Of a DNA stretch of 64,000 nt, positions 33,615-42,474 are shown piece by piece. A program made the position numbers and the translations under genes. The stretch is from Sphaerochaeta associata (GTDB lineage Bacteria; Spirochaetota; Spirochaetia; Sphaerochaetales; Sphaerochaetaceae): assembly GCF_022869165.1 (NCBI RefSeq), contig NZ_CP094929.1, positions 1,922,001 to 1,986,000 of the forward strand, written 5' to 3'. Under the pieces are notes generated by a model. The model saw only the letters and a list, made by a program, of their open reading frames with translations, was not told where the DNA came from and made no database searches. Each line of letters starts with the position of its first letter. Position 1 is the stretch's first letter.

Positions 33615-34533
33615 ATACATAAGCCAGGAAAAATGCCAGGCAAAAGTGCAGATAGCTTTTGGAAGCGAACTGCATATGTATGGACTTGTGCCCGGCATCG
33701 AGGCCTGCTTTCTTTACGCCTGCAAGGGCTTTGACAAAGAGAGCGAAAGAAGGAAGCAGGCAAAAGGCCAGGGTGATCGGATGGAAGCCGAGCAGCACCA
33801 ATAGGAACGAGAGCAAATAGGCTCCCAAACCTTCAAAAGCGATGAGAGCGAAAGCCTTGTCGCTTCCCAGCAGTATGGAGAGTGTCTTTCTACCGCTCGC
33901 AGTATCACCGACCAAATCGCAGCCGTTGTTCACAGAAAGAATCATGGCGATGAGCAGAAGAAACGGAAGGGTCGTCACCAGATTTCTTGCTGTGAGAGGG
34001 ACATCCTGGACATAAAGGGTGATGAGAAAAAGGACTGTTCCCAGGAAGAAGCCGGCAAACAACTCTCCCAACGGAGTTCTTGAAATGGGGAAAGGCCCTG
34101 CAGTGTAGAAAAAGCCTACCAGCATGCACGCCCCTCCGACGAGAATCAACTTCCAGCTTGTCATCCACGCAAGATAGAGTCCCAAAAGTGCGGCCAAACC
34201 GAAAAGCACAAGCGAGACCAGCAGAGCCATGAAGGGACTGACACCCTCATGAACCAAGACTTTTTCCTGTTCCTTGGTATGCACTATATTGTCAGTACCC
34301 CGCCAGTAATCGAAGAAGGTGTTGAATCCGGTCGTCCCCATATCGACCAAAAGTGTCGCAAGGCCCATGACCAGCGCGTTGGCCGCATTGAGGGAACCTT
34401 GCAAAGAGAGTGCATATATGCTTGCACAGAAGAAGGTTCCCATGCTGATGATTTTAGTACGCATCTCTACGATGTGCATGAATTGCTGTACAGTCATGCG
34501 ACAATAGTAGCGATTTGCGTCTTGTTTTACCAC
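33583..34533 (-). CDS. UbiA-family prenyltransferase (MenA-like)
   Basis: A 316-residue membrane protein with about nine helices. The two Asp-rich prenyl-diphosphate motifs are GFNTFFDYWRGTDN near residue 72 and NNGCDLVGDTASGRKT near residue 205. It probably attaches a polyprenyl chain to an aromatic acceptor, as MenA does for dihydroxynaphthoate. No other quinone genes lie nearby, so the acceptor is open. I use the GTG at 34533, which has AAGGAAGG close upstream; an ATG at 34497 has none. The 3' end overlaps the convergent MFS gene by 32 bases. Confidence 0.82.
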   Translation of the reverse strand: MVKQDANRYYCRMTVQQFMHIVEMRTKIISMGTFFCASIYALSLQGSLNAANALVMGLATLLVDMGTTGFNTFFDYWRGTDNIVHTKEQEKVLVHEGVSPFMALLVSLVLFGLAALLGLYLAWMTSWKLILVGGACMLVGFFYTAGPFPISRTPLGELFAGFFLGTVLFLITLYVQDVPLTARNLVTTLPFLLLIAMILSVNNGCDLVGDTASGRKTLSILLGSDKAFALIAFEGLGAYLLSFLLVLLGFHPITLAFCLLPSFALFVKALAGVKKAGLDAGHKSIHMQFASKSYLHFCLAFFLAYVFNIGFSALAS

Positions 34534-34585
34534 TGGCCTTCCTTTTTCGCTTGATTTCCCAATAATCTTACTAGTATTCTTACTA

Positions 34586-34601
34586 TTGCATATTGATGCA
34601 A
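34586..34601. promoter_or_regulatory. Inverted repeat overlapping the -35 of the TAXI-TRAP promoter
   Basis: TTGCAT-ATTG-ATGCAA is a perfect inverted repeat with a 4-base spacer. It covers the -35 hexamer at 34593, so a bound protein would act as a repressor. No regulator gene is adjacent. Confidence 0.55.
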
Positions 34602-34621
34602 ACTCTATGCATCTTTATAAT
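34593..34621 (+). promoter_or_regulatory. TAXI-TRAP operon promoter
   Basis: TTGATG, a 17-base spacer and a consensus TATAAT lie about 70 bases upstream of the first gene. Confidence 0.68.
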
Positions 34622-34691
34622 CATGTTTTCAAGATACGCAAGAAGGAGCAGGCCTTTCTTCCCTGCAATCATACCAACAGGAGAGAATGAT

Positions 34692-35678
34692 ATGAATACA
34701 AAGAACATGTTCCTTACCACCATTTTGGTACTGCTTCTGGCTGTCAACATCTTTGCAGCCGGCCAGGCTGAAACCGCCAAAACTGAGGGTTTGGACCGCA
34801 GCAAGCACTTCATTACCGTCGCTACCGGTCCTACCAGTGGATTGTACTACCCGATCGGTGGAGCCTTTTCATCGGTCTTCCAGAATAAGCTCGGTTACAA
34901 ATCGTCGGCCCAGGCTACCGGAGCCTCGGCTGAGAACATCACCCTGATCCTTGAAAAGCGTGCTGAGATGGCAATCGCCATGAGTGACGCCGTCGCGCAG
35001 GCCTATCAGGGTTTTGGTGCATACGAGGGAAAGAAGCCCGCCACCGAGCTCAGGGCGCTGCTCGGACTTTATCCCAACTACGTACAGCTGGTTACCACCA
35101 GCCGCACCGGCATCACCAAGTTCACCGACTTGAAGGGTAAGAGAGTCGGAGTCGGAGCCCCCAATAGCGGCGTCGAACTCAACGCTAGAATGATGTACGA
35201 AGCCCACGGTATGACCTATGCCGACAGCAAGGTCGACTACCTCAACTATGGTGAAGCCATTGCACAGCTGAAGAACAACCTCGTTGATGCAGTGTTCGTA
35301 ACCAGCGGAATTCCCAACGCCACCATCATGGAACTGGGAACCACCAGCCAGATCGTCCTCATCCCCATCGAAGGTGAAGGCCTTGCCAACCTGAAGGCAA
35401 AATATCCGTTCTTTGTCGAGGCAACCATCCCTGCCGATGTCTATGACACCAAGGGCGATGTAGTCACCGCTACGGTTCGCAACATCATGATCGTCAATGC
35501 AAGCCTCGATGAAGAGGTGGCCTACGACCTGACCAAGGGTGTATTCGAGAATATCGGCGACATCCAGGCAGCCCATGCAACGGCCAAGGAGCACATCACC
35601 CTTGCAAACAGTCACATCGGTGTTGACATTCCCTTCCATGAAGGGGCCAAGCGCTATTACAGCGAAGTAGGCATGTAA
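34692..35678 (+). CDS. TAXI-family TRAP substrate-binding protein
   Basis: A 328-residue secreted protein with signal peptide MNTKNMFLTTILVLLLAVNIFA followed by AGQAETAK. The TAXI family pattern is clear: ITVATGPTSGLYYPIGGAF at the start of the mature protein, SAQATGASAENITLI, and LKGKRVGVGAPNSGVELNAR. The ligands of TAXI proteins are often dicarboxylates or glutamate-like, but this is not predictable here. AGGAGAG precedes the ATG. It is the first gene of a three-gene operon with DUF1850 and a fused permease. Confidence 0.9.
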   Translation: MNTKNMFLTTILVLLLAVNIFAAGQAETAKTEGLDRSKHFITVATGPTSGLYYPIGGAFSSVFQNKLGYKSSAQATGASAENITLILEKRAEMAIAMSDAVAQAYQGFGAYEGKKPATELRALLGLYPNYVQLVTTSRTGITKFTDLKGKRVGVGAPNSGVELNARMMYEAHGMTYADSKVDYLNYGEAIAQLKNNLVDAVFVTSGIPNATIMELGTTSQIVLIPIEGEGLANLKAKYPFFVEATIPADVYDTKGDVVTATVRNIMIVNASLDEEVAYDLTKGVFENIGDIQAAHATAKEHITLANSHIGVDIPFHEGAKRYYSEVGM

Positions 35679-35686
35679 ATTTGACG

Positions 35687-36202
35687 ATGAAGAGCAGAGC
35701 GCTTGTACTGGTACTGGTACTTGTCCTTCTCATCCTGCTGATGGGAACCCTGCTCTTCTCATACTTCTTTCAGGGACCTGACCTGCACCTTGTCCTCAGT
35801 GACCAAGAGACAGGACAGGTCCTCTTTTCCCAACCGGTACAAGAGGGCGATGAGCTTTCTTTTCACTGGATCCACTCCTTCGAGCATATCCCCTGGGCCG
35901 AGGAGTACACCATCGAAGCGAATGAAACATTTCTTTTGCACACCATCTCGGTCGCTGGTTTCGGCGCGGGTATCCCGGAGAACAAGGGTGTTGTTACTGT
36001 TGAAGACGGCATGGTCGTCATGCGCTCGATCCAGCAGCAATTCGATACCATTCGATGGATACATTCCCAAACAGCCTTGGTTTCCATTACACTGGGGCAA
36101 ACCACTTTCATTACCGGAGAGGACGTTGAGCATCACCTTCCGGTAGAACTTTCTATCAAAGGAACGAGAACGCTATGGCCAAGATTACGCTTGACGAAAT
36201 GA
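35687..36202 (+). CDS. DUF1850 protein of the TAXI-TRAP operon
   Basis: A 171-residue protein with one N-terminal membrane helix (ALVLVLVLVLLILLMGTLLF) and an extracytoplasmic domain that has the DUF1850 landmarks SFHWIHSFEHIPWAEEY and SVAGFGAGIPE. DUF1850 is known mainly as a companion of TAXI-type TRAP systems; its role is undefined. I use the ATG at 35687; a TTG at 35681 is also possible. No strong ribosome site is seen, which suggests coupling to the upstream stop nine bases away. The 3' end overlaps the permease gene by 28 bases. Confidence 0.8.
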   Translation: MKSRALVLVLVLVLLILLMGTLLFSYFFQGPDLHLVLSDQETGQVLFSQPVQEGDELSFHWIHSFEHIPWAEEYTIEANETFLLHTISVAGFGAGIPENKGVVTVEDGMVVMRSIQQQFDTIRWIHSQTALVSITLGQTTFITGEDVEHHLPVELSIKGTRTLWPRLRLTK

Positions 36203-38145
36203 ATCCCAATATGAAAGCTAAGCAGGATGAACTGCTTGGAAAGTTTGAGAAAGAGTCAAAGACCAGAACCTTTGACCACGTTTTGCTGGTGAAGCTTGTC
36301 TACTATTTGACCATCGGCATCGCCTTGTATCACTTCATCACCTCCTTCATAGGCTACCCGGCAACGCACCTGCACCGCTCGCTGCATGTAGCGATGATGC
36401 TGTTCATGACGTTCTTTCTCTATCCGCTCAGCAAGAAGGCACCACGAAAGACCATCCCGTGGTACGATATTCTCTTCGCCCTCTTATCCGTATCGGTTGC
36501 CGTCTATGTCTGGGTCGATTACATCAACTTCATCAACCGCATGGGCAGTCCCAACACGATGGACGTCGTGATGGGAACGATTCTCATCGTATTGGTGCTG
36601 GAATCCAGCAGAAGAATCTCTGGCTGGCCGTTGGTAGTGCTGAGTTTGGTATTCTTGCTCTACGGGCTGGTTGGACGCAACCTTCCTGGTATCTTTATGC
36701 ATCGCGGGTATAATTGGCGGGCCTTGGTCAACCACATTTTCATCAATACCGAAGGCATCTACGGCACTTCCGTCGACGTTGCCGCCTCCTATATTTTCCT
36801 GTTCATCATGTTCGGCACCGTTATGAACAAGTGCGGGATGGGAAGGTTCTTCAACGACCTCGCCCTGGCATTCGCCGGCAGCACCAAGGGCGGACCTGCA
36901 AAGGTCGCCGTCATTGCAAGTGGTTTCCTCGGCTCGATCAACGGAAGCGCTGTGGCGAACGTCGTCACCACCGGCACATTTACCATACCCCTGATGAAAA
37001 AAACCGGCTACAGCAAGGAATTTGCCGGTGCAGTTGAATCGTCCGCTTCCGTAGGGGGGCAGCTGCTGCCTCCAATCATGGGGGCTGCAGCATTCATCAT
37101 GGCTGAAATGCTGGGGGTAAAGTACGGAACCATTGTAATCAGTGCAACCATTCCCGCCCTCCTCTACTACCTGGGCATCCTCGTACAGGTCCAGCTCAGG
37201 GCGTCCAAAAAGAACCTGCAAGGCATTCCCAAGGAAGATCTCCCCAAGGTAGGCGATGTCATGCGCGAACGCGGACACCTGCTCATCCCCATCGCATTTC
37301 TACTCTATATGCTGCTCTTCAGCGGTGCGACCGTCATCTTCAGCGCATTCTGGGCGATTGTCGCCACCATAGTCGTCAGCATGACCCGCAAGTCCACGCG
37401 GATGACCTTCAAGCAAATCCTGGATGCTTTCAGCGAGGGCACCCGATCGGTAGTCTCGGTGGCGGTTGCCTGTGCCGTGGTAGGCATCATCATCGGAGTG
37501 GTCAGCCTTACCGGCTTCGGCCTGAACATGGCCAATGCCATCATCCAGCTCGGTCAATCCAATTTGATGCTGACCCTGCTCCTTACCATGGTGACCTGCA
37601 TGATCCTGGGTATGGGGCTTCCTTCCATTCCCGCCTACCTGATCACGGCAACCATGGCGGCTCCCGCCTTGGTGAAGCTGGGAATCCCCCCGCTGGCTGC
37701 ACATATGTTCGTCTTCTACTTTGCAATGTTCGCCAACATCACCCCACCGGTGGCCCTTGCATCCTTTGCAGCGGCAGGCCTCAGTGGAGGCGACCCCATG
37801 AAGACGGGACTGCAATCGGTCAAGCTCTCGCTCGCCGGCTTCATCGTCCCCTACATGTTCATCTACAACACCGCCTTGCTGCTCATCGACACCACACCCT
37901 TCATTGCAATAAGGGTCTCGATCACTGCAGTCATCGGTGTGTGTATGATCGGAATGGCGACCGAAGGGTATCTATTCACCAATATGAACAATATTCTGCG
38001 CATTCTTGCATTTGCAGGTGCCTTGCTGTTGATTACCGCCAACGTGGTGCAGGATGCAATCGGCCTGACTCTTTTGGTAGTCATAGTGCTCTATCAGCGG
38101 CATGCAGGCAAAAAAGTCAAACAGAACGCTGTGCCGCAAGCCTAG
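36175..38145 (+). CDS. TRAP transporter fused permease, 4TM/12TM (DctQM)
   Basis: A 656-residue membrane protein that joins the small and large TRAP permeases, the normal form in TAXI systems. After a charged N-terminus (residues 1-38), the DctQ-like helices run to about 200. The DctM core follows with GFLGSINGSAVANVVTTG, GGQLLPPIMGAAAFIM, GMGLPSIPAYL and ANITPPVALASFAA. AAGGAACGAG lies before the ATG. The overlap with DUF1850 and the terminator at 38164 define the operon end. Confidence 0.92.
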   Translation: MAKITLDEMNPNMKAKQDELLGKFEKESKTRTFDHVLLVKLVYYLTIGIALYHFITSFIGYPATHLHRSLHVAMMLFMTFFLYPLSKKAPRKTIPWYDILFALLSVSVAVYVWVDYINFINRMGSPNTMDVVMGTILIVLVLESSRRISGWPLVVLSLVFLLYGLVGRNLPGIFMHRGYNWRALVNHIFINTEGIYGTSVDVAASYIFLFIMFGTVMNKCGMGRFFNDLALAFAGSTKGGPAKVAVIASGFLGSINGSAVANVVTTGTFTIPLMKKTGYSKEFAGAVESSASVGGQLLPPIMGAAAFIMAEMLGVKYGTIVISATIPALLYYLGILVQVQLRASKKNLQGIPKEDLPKVGDVMRERGHLLIPIAFLLYMLLFSGATVIFSAFWAIVATIVVSMTRKSTRMTFKQILDAFSEGTRSVVSVAVACAVVGIIIGVVSLTGFGLNMANAIIQLGQSNLMLTLLLTMVTCMILGMGLPSIPAYLITATMAAPALVKLGIPPLAAHMFVFYFAMFANITPPVALASFAAAGLSGGDPMKTGLQSVKLSLAGFIVPYMFIYNTALLLIDTTPFIAIRVSITAVIGVCMIGMATEGYLFTNMNNILRILAFAGALLLITANVVQDAIGLTLLVVIVLYQRHAGKKVKQNAVPQA

Positions 38146-38163
38146 TAGCTTCCTTGACGTACG

Positions 38164-38192
38164 TAAGCGCTCCTTTTCGGGAGCGCTGTTTT
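38164..38192 (+). terminator. Terminator of the TAXI-TRAP operon
   Basis: AGCGCTCC and GGAGCGCT pair around a TTTTCG loop, followed by G and TTTTTT. On the other strand no T-run follows, so it serves only the plus strand. Confidence 0.85.
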
Positions 38193-38215
38193 TTAAGATC
38201 CGTTTGGAGAAAAGC

Positions 38216-38623
38216 CTAAGCTTCCAGAATCCAGGTGGCTGAGTGGCCTCTGTTATCTCCTCTGCAGGGTGGGAATCGTTTGCCCTCTTCCATGGACACC
38301 TTGCGCTCTGGATGTTCGCTGCAGTGGTATTGTCCGCCGACTTCACACGGGGCACCGGTTTGGGTGGAGACACGCTCATCTTTCTGCTGCTCTACAATCT
38401 CGGCCGGCTTTACCGCTGCTTGGTCACTTTCAGGCCTTTTGCCCAACAACATCCATTGGATGATGATTGCTATGGCGCAGATTAAAACAACCAGGATGCT
38501 GGCTATTGCCTTGAATGTCGGATTGGGAATCGCAATGAGAATCAAGACGACAACGAGAGCCATGACTACCAGATATACCACGGTAGTCTTTCGTACGCGT
38601 TCTTTCTCGTGATGTGTATTCAT
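38216..38623 (-). CDS. Small membrane protein with Cys/His-rich tail (unknown)
   Basis: A 135-residue protein I do not recognise. A basic N-terminus is followed by two membrane helices (TVVYLVVMALVVVLILIAI and AIASILVVLICAIAIIIQWM). A soluble tail contains CEVGGQYHCSEHPE, RFPPC and GHSATWIL. The three Cys with two or three His could bind zinc. AGGAGAAGG stands before the ATG at 38623. It is a single gene between two plus-strand units. Confidence 0.65.
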   Translation of the reverse strand: MNTHHEKERVRKTTVVYLVVMALVVVLILIAIPNPTFKAIASILVVLICAIAIIIQWMLLGKRPESDQAAVKPAEIVEQQKDERVSTQTGAPCEVGGQYHCSEHPERKVSMEEGKRFPPCRGDNRGHSATWILEA

Positions 38624-38812
38624 ACCTTCTCCTACCAAAGTTGTACCCCAGGAGGGAAGAAATCATCGTTTCGATTACCTGTAGCATACAACATCGATTG
38701 ATGATTCTCAATCTTTTTTCATGCATCACCACTATATAGCTAAAAGAATGAGCAAAGATGAATACCAAGCAATGATTAACCAACACAATACAACATATTT
38801 ACCTCTATTATA

Positions 38813-38841
38813 TTGACAACAATATTATAATAATCTATATT
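38813..38841 (+). promoter_or_regulatory. Promoter of the outer-membrane protein gene
   Basis: TTGACA, a 17-base spacer and TATATT lie in a very AT-rich region and end 24 bases before the start codon. This is one of the strongest promoters in the window by consensus. Confidence 0.75.
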
Positions 38842-38865
38842 TATACCAATCAATCAGGAGGACCT

Positions 38866-39702
38866 ATGAAACGCACACTTATCACAACCGCCTTGCTTCT
38901 CGCCCTCATCTCTTTCTCGCTTCCCGCCTTCTCTTTCACACCCTTTGTAGAGACAGAACAGGGAACCATCGCCTTGGTGCACCATACCTACCAGAACGGT
39001 GCAAATAATTCGGAGTTCGACTTCATCAAGCAGGGAGGCCAAAACAACCTCTACCCCTTCAGCAGGTACACAGTGGGTGCGACCATCGAAAAGAACCACA
39101 GACTGTGGTTCACCTACCAGCCGTTGGAGCTGAAGACTACTGTACGATTCGATGATGCTGTAACAATTGGAGCCGTAACATTTGCTGATAAAACTCCCAT
39201 GGAACTGACCTACAGCTTCCCCTTCTACCGCATGACGTACACCTACGACCTGCTGGGCAAGTATGACAATGCATATCTGGGTGTCGGCTTGGCTCTGCAG
39301 ATTAGAAATGCCTCAATCCAGTTCAAGCAAATCGATGGAGCCAATGATCAACTCTATGTAAGCCAGAACGTCGGCTTGGTTCCCGCCCTCGCCATCTACA
39401 GTGAATATGTGTTCCCCTTCGGTCTTACCCTCAGTGCAGACATCGCAGGATCTTATGCTAGTTCGGCCATCATCAACGGCGCTGATTTCGAGTTCGAAGG
39501 CTCCATCCTCGATGCATCGCTGAGAATGAGCTATCTGGTTAAAGAAGGATATTCCTTGTTTGCAAACGCCCGTTTCTTCGGTGGAACAGCCAATGGAACA
39601 AGTGAGAATGTCGGGGATACCTGGACCGACAATGTCCTGCCCTACACCAAGAACAATATTGCATCACTGACCTTCTCTGCAGGTCTTCACTGGCAGATGT
39701 AA
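38866..39702 (+). CDS. Outer-membrane beta-barrel protein (unknown)
   Basis: A 278-residue exported protein with signal peptide MKRTLITTALLLALISFSLPAFS. The mature part is built of alternating aromatic/polar strands (NHRLWFTYQPLELKTT, AYLGVGLALQIRN, GLTLSADIAGSYAS) and ends FSAGLHWQM, with an aromatic residue close to the C-terminus, as in barrel proteins. I cannot name a family. AGGAGGACCT precedes the ATG. It has its own strong promoter and terminator, so it is a single, probably abundant product. Confidence 0.75.
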   Translation: MKRTLITTALLLALISFSLPAFSFTPFVETEQGTIALVHHTYQNGANNSEFDFIKQGGQNNLYPFSRYTVGATIEKNHRLWFTYQPLELKTTVRFDDAVTIGAVTFADKTPMELTYSFPFYRMTYTYDLLGKYDNAYLGVGLALQIRNASIQFKQIDGANDQLYVSQNVGLVPALAIYSEYVFPFGLTLSADIAGSYASSAIINGADFEFEGSILDASLRMSYLVKEGYSLFANARFFGGTANGTSENVGDTWTDNVLPYTKNNIASLTFSAGLHWQM

Positions 39703-39717
39703 TTCTACAATCCACTG

Positions 39718-39754
39718 AAAAGGCACGAGAGAGCGTTCTCTTGTGCCTTTTTTT
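39718..39754 (+). terminator. Terminator of the outer-membrane protein gene
   Basis: AAAGGCAC-AGAGA pairs with TCTCT-GTGCCTTT around GCGT with one G-T pair, and a run of T follows. Confidence 0.88.
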
Positions 39755-39825
39755 AATTCCTGCCTCACGTTTTTCATAGGCAAATACCATTGTTTTGTGT
39801 AGGATGAGAGCAGGTGGACTCCTGC

Positions 39826-40935
39826 ATGCAAACAGTGGTGATCGTAAACGTCTTCAGTATGTTCCCCCTGCTCTTCACCATTTATTTGGCGAAACGTCAT
39901 CTCTCGGGGTCCCGTCAGAATTGGTACTATATCTTTGCCTCAGTCATCACCATCATGCTTTTGTTCATGGAAATCATAGCCGGACTGATGAGTTCGAAGG
40001 CAGGCAACATTGCCTTGGCCGTACATTACCTGAGCTACGCCCTGGGCTATGCGCTCACTCCGCTTGTCCCCATGGTCATCCTCTTCTACCTAGGTTGCTC
40101 TGCGTGGTCGTTTACCAAGAAACTCTGGCTGTTTGTTCCCATGGTTGTGAATATCCTGATTTCCATCTTATCCATGCAAAGCGGTTGGTATTTCACCATA
40201 CTTACCAGCAACACCTACCAGAGGGGGCCGTATTTTTGGTTTGTCACCGCCTTCTCAGCCTATTATTATGGATGGATACTGATACGATTGTTGCAGATCA
40301 ACAAAACGCGGGTGGTTCCCTCGAAATTTCTCCTCGGCTTTGTGTACACACTGCCGATTGTATCCACGACTATTCAATTGGCTACACGGGACGAAATCTA
40401 TGTGTTCAGTACCGTTGGTGTTTCGTTGCTCTTATACTATCTCATCGTCCAGGAAGCACGGTTCGATTACGACATGCAGACACAAGTGCGTAACCGTGAG
40501 GCCTTCGAACAGGAGCTGCTTTCACGCCAATACCATGAAAGGGACAGTGCCATCTTTATGTTCGACGTGAACAACCTAAAAAGCACGAATGATGTTTGGG
40601 GTCATCAGGAAGGGGACAGCCTTCTTTTTTGCGTTGCGCAGATTCTCACCAAACTCTTTGAGCCCGAGGGAAAGGTGTTTCGCATCGGAGGTGATGAGTT
40701 CGCCGTCATTCTTCCACTTTCCAAGAAGCCGGACCCGGATCTCTTTCAGCAAAAATTCCTTGCATCTGTTGCCCTGGCCAATGAAAGCAGAGTCCATCCC
40801 ATCTCCATCGCCTACGGATATGCCATCAGCGACAAGGCTGAAGGCATTTCCCTGAGAAAAGCCTTCCACCTTGCCGATGAAGCGATGTACCGCAACAAGA
40901 ACGAACAACGCCATATATTACGAGATCATTGCTGA
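39826..40935 (+). CDS. Membrane GGDEF protein (diguanylate cyclase)
   Basis: A 369-residue protein. The N-terminal half has seven predicted helices (about residues 1-210), like the 7TM sensor modules of other signalling enzymes. The C-terminal GGDEF domain has MFDVNNLKSTNDVWGHQEGD and an intact RIGGDEF, so it should make cyclic di-GMP. The inhibitory RxxD site normally found five residues before GGDEF is absent (EPEG there), which argues against product inhibition. AGGTGG lies nine bases before the ATG at 39826; a GTG at 39814 is the alternative. The last 18 bases overlap the convergent tolC-like gene. Confidence 0.86.
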   Translation: MQTVVIVNVFSMFPLLFTIYLAKRHLSGSRQNWYYIFASVITIMLLFMEIIAGLMSSKAGNIALAVHYLSYALGYALTPLVPMVILFYLGCSAWSFTKKLWLFVPMVVNILISILSMQSGWYFTILTSNTYQRGPYFWFVTAFSAYYYGWILIRLLQINKTRVVPSKFLLGFVYTLPIVSTTIQLATRDEIYVFSTVGVSLLLYYLIVQEARFDYDMQTQVRNREAFEQELLSRQYHERDSAIFMFDVNNLKSTNDVWGHQEGDSLLFCVAQILTKLFEPEGKVFRIGGDEFAVILPLSKKPDPDLFQQKFLASVALANESRVHPISIAYGYAISDKAEGISLRKAFHLADEAMYRNKNEQRHILRDHC

Positions 40936-42474
40936 GAGAGACAGCCTTAGGAACAGGTACTCCAACTCACGCAGCGTTCCAAGTGCGGTGAATGCAGTTT
41001 GCATGACATCAAGTTCCTTCTGACGCACAGCCGATGGATCGGAAATTCCTGCAGAGAAACGTATCTGCTCGGTCTCCAATGCAACCTGCTTATGCTCATA
41101 CTCTTTCAACTGCAGAATCAGATTCATCCGATAGGTCAACATATCCTGTTGTATGGCTCTCACTTCGGCCTCGGCATTTTTATAAGCCTGCTCCACCTTT
41201 GCCTTGGCTGAGAGCAGTGCCTGCTCGGCACTATTCTGCTGCAGATCGGAGGAACGGCGGAAAAGGTCGGTTGCACTGAAGCCGATGGAAAAAGAGAGTA
41301 ATGGTTTGGAATCAGAGAACATCGAGCTGAAAGATTCGAAGAACGATGTATTGGCGGCAGGACTGTAGAACGGGGAGAGTTGGAAGGAAAGTTGGATTTG
41401 AGGTGCATCAGAGAGAGCGTAGAAACCGCTGTCCAACGTTGCACTACGCAGTTCCTTCACTGCTTTCTGGTAGTCGGCATCCTCAAGCAGATATCTGGTG
41501 AGCATCACATCTGTCTTGGTTGCCTGGTCGATCATGGATTCGAGATTGAATTGTGAGAGCGTCAGGTCCTTTGGCAGCGCATCCGCCCATGTCAGGGAGA
41601 GGGTCTTCTCCAGTTCTGCGATCTCATGGTTCAGGTTTTGATAGACAGAAACACTCTGGTAGTAGGACAACAACCTGCTCTCATAGGCTTGAGCGCTGAT
41701 CAGGCCCTGTTTGAGGTCCTCTTCAGCTCGCTGTACCTGTTCATAGGCAAGGTTTGCCCGCTCCGCGATAAGATAGCGATTCTCCATCAGATTTTGGCGC
41801 AAGGCAAGCAGTTTCAGATTCTGCAGGACCATGGCCGAAGAAAGAGCCTTATAGGAACCCTGCGTCGTCTGAAGAGCCAACTGTTGTTTCTCAAGCTGCT
41901 TGGCTTGGTAGCCTGTGTCCAACATCGTCTCCCCCACCCATAACGGTTGCGAGACGGAGAGTGAAACAGAGGGTGTGTGCGTCCAGGCGGAAGTAGAAAA
42001 TCCCTCATAGGCCGAGCTTTGCTTCACACTCAGATTCACCGAACCACCGGTGCTCAGGTTCTGGGTAAGGGAGGATCCTACAGAAAAGGTATGCTTCTGT
42101 GTTCTCTGTGTCAAACCGGGTCCTGTGGGTGTAGTAGAGTCGGTATAGGAATACGGGGTTGCCGAGATGCCGATCTTCGGCTTTCTATTTTCAAGGGCGA
42201 AGTCCAGCTGTGCCTGTTGGATGGCTACCACCGTAGCAAGCTGTTTGGCATCGAGGCTTGTCTCTTGTACCAAAGTCTGCAAGGTTGGTGCCAGGCTTTG
42301 GAGCGAAGGCCCTTGGTAGGGAGACCAAACCGAGAGAAAGTCCTCAAGGTTTTGTTCTTCGAGACCAGGCAAGGACAACAAGGGAGGTCCTTGTACCGAC
42401 AGGTCGGGATAGGCTGCAAGAAGAGGCAGACATACAAGACTGGTTATCAAGAGAATTAGAAATTTAGTTTTCAT
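40918..42474 (-). CDS. TolC-family outer-membrane efflux protein
   Basis: A 518-residue exported protein with signal peptide MKTKFLILLITSLVCLPLLA. The body consists of long helices and short strands repeated twice, as in TolC/OprM (ASVTLSVSQPLW-type strand at HTPSVSLSVSQPLWVGE, then helical LEKQQLALQTTQGSYKAL). It forms the outer-membrane duct for the RND pump encoded upstream. The ATG overlaps the RND stop as ATGA, with CAGGAG before it. Confidence 0.87.
   Translation of the reverse strand: MKTKFLILLITSLVCLPLLAAYPDLSVQGPPLLSLPGLEEQNLEDFLSVWSPYQGPSLQSLAPTLQTLVQETSLDAKQLATVVAIQQAQLDFALENRKPKIGISATPYSYTDSTTPTGPGLTQRTQKHTFSVGSSLTQNLSTGGSVNLSVKQSSAYEGFSTSAWTHTPSVSLSVSQPLWVGETMLDTGYQAKQLEKQQLALQTTQGSYKALSSAMVLQNLKLLALRQNLMENRYLIAERANLAYEQVQRAEEDLKQGLISAQAYESRLLSYYQSVSVYQNLNHEIAELEKTLSLTWADALPKDLTLSQFNLESMIDQATKTDVMLTRYLLEDADYQKAVKELRSATLDSGFYALSDAPQIQLSFQLSPFYSPAANTSFFESFSSMFSDSKPLLSFSIGFSATDLFRRSSDLQQNSAEQALLSAKAKVEQAYKNAEAEVRAIQQDMLTYRMNLILQLKEYEHKQVALETEQIRFSAGISDPSAVRQKELDVMQTAFTALGTLRELEYLFLRLSLSAMIS

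Noticed and set aside
38164-38192. The same hairpin as a bidirectional terminator for the minus-strand gene at 38216
   Set aside because: On the minus strand the stem is followed by TACGTACG, not by T residues.
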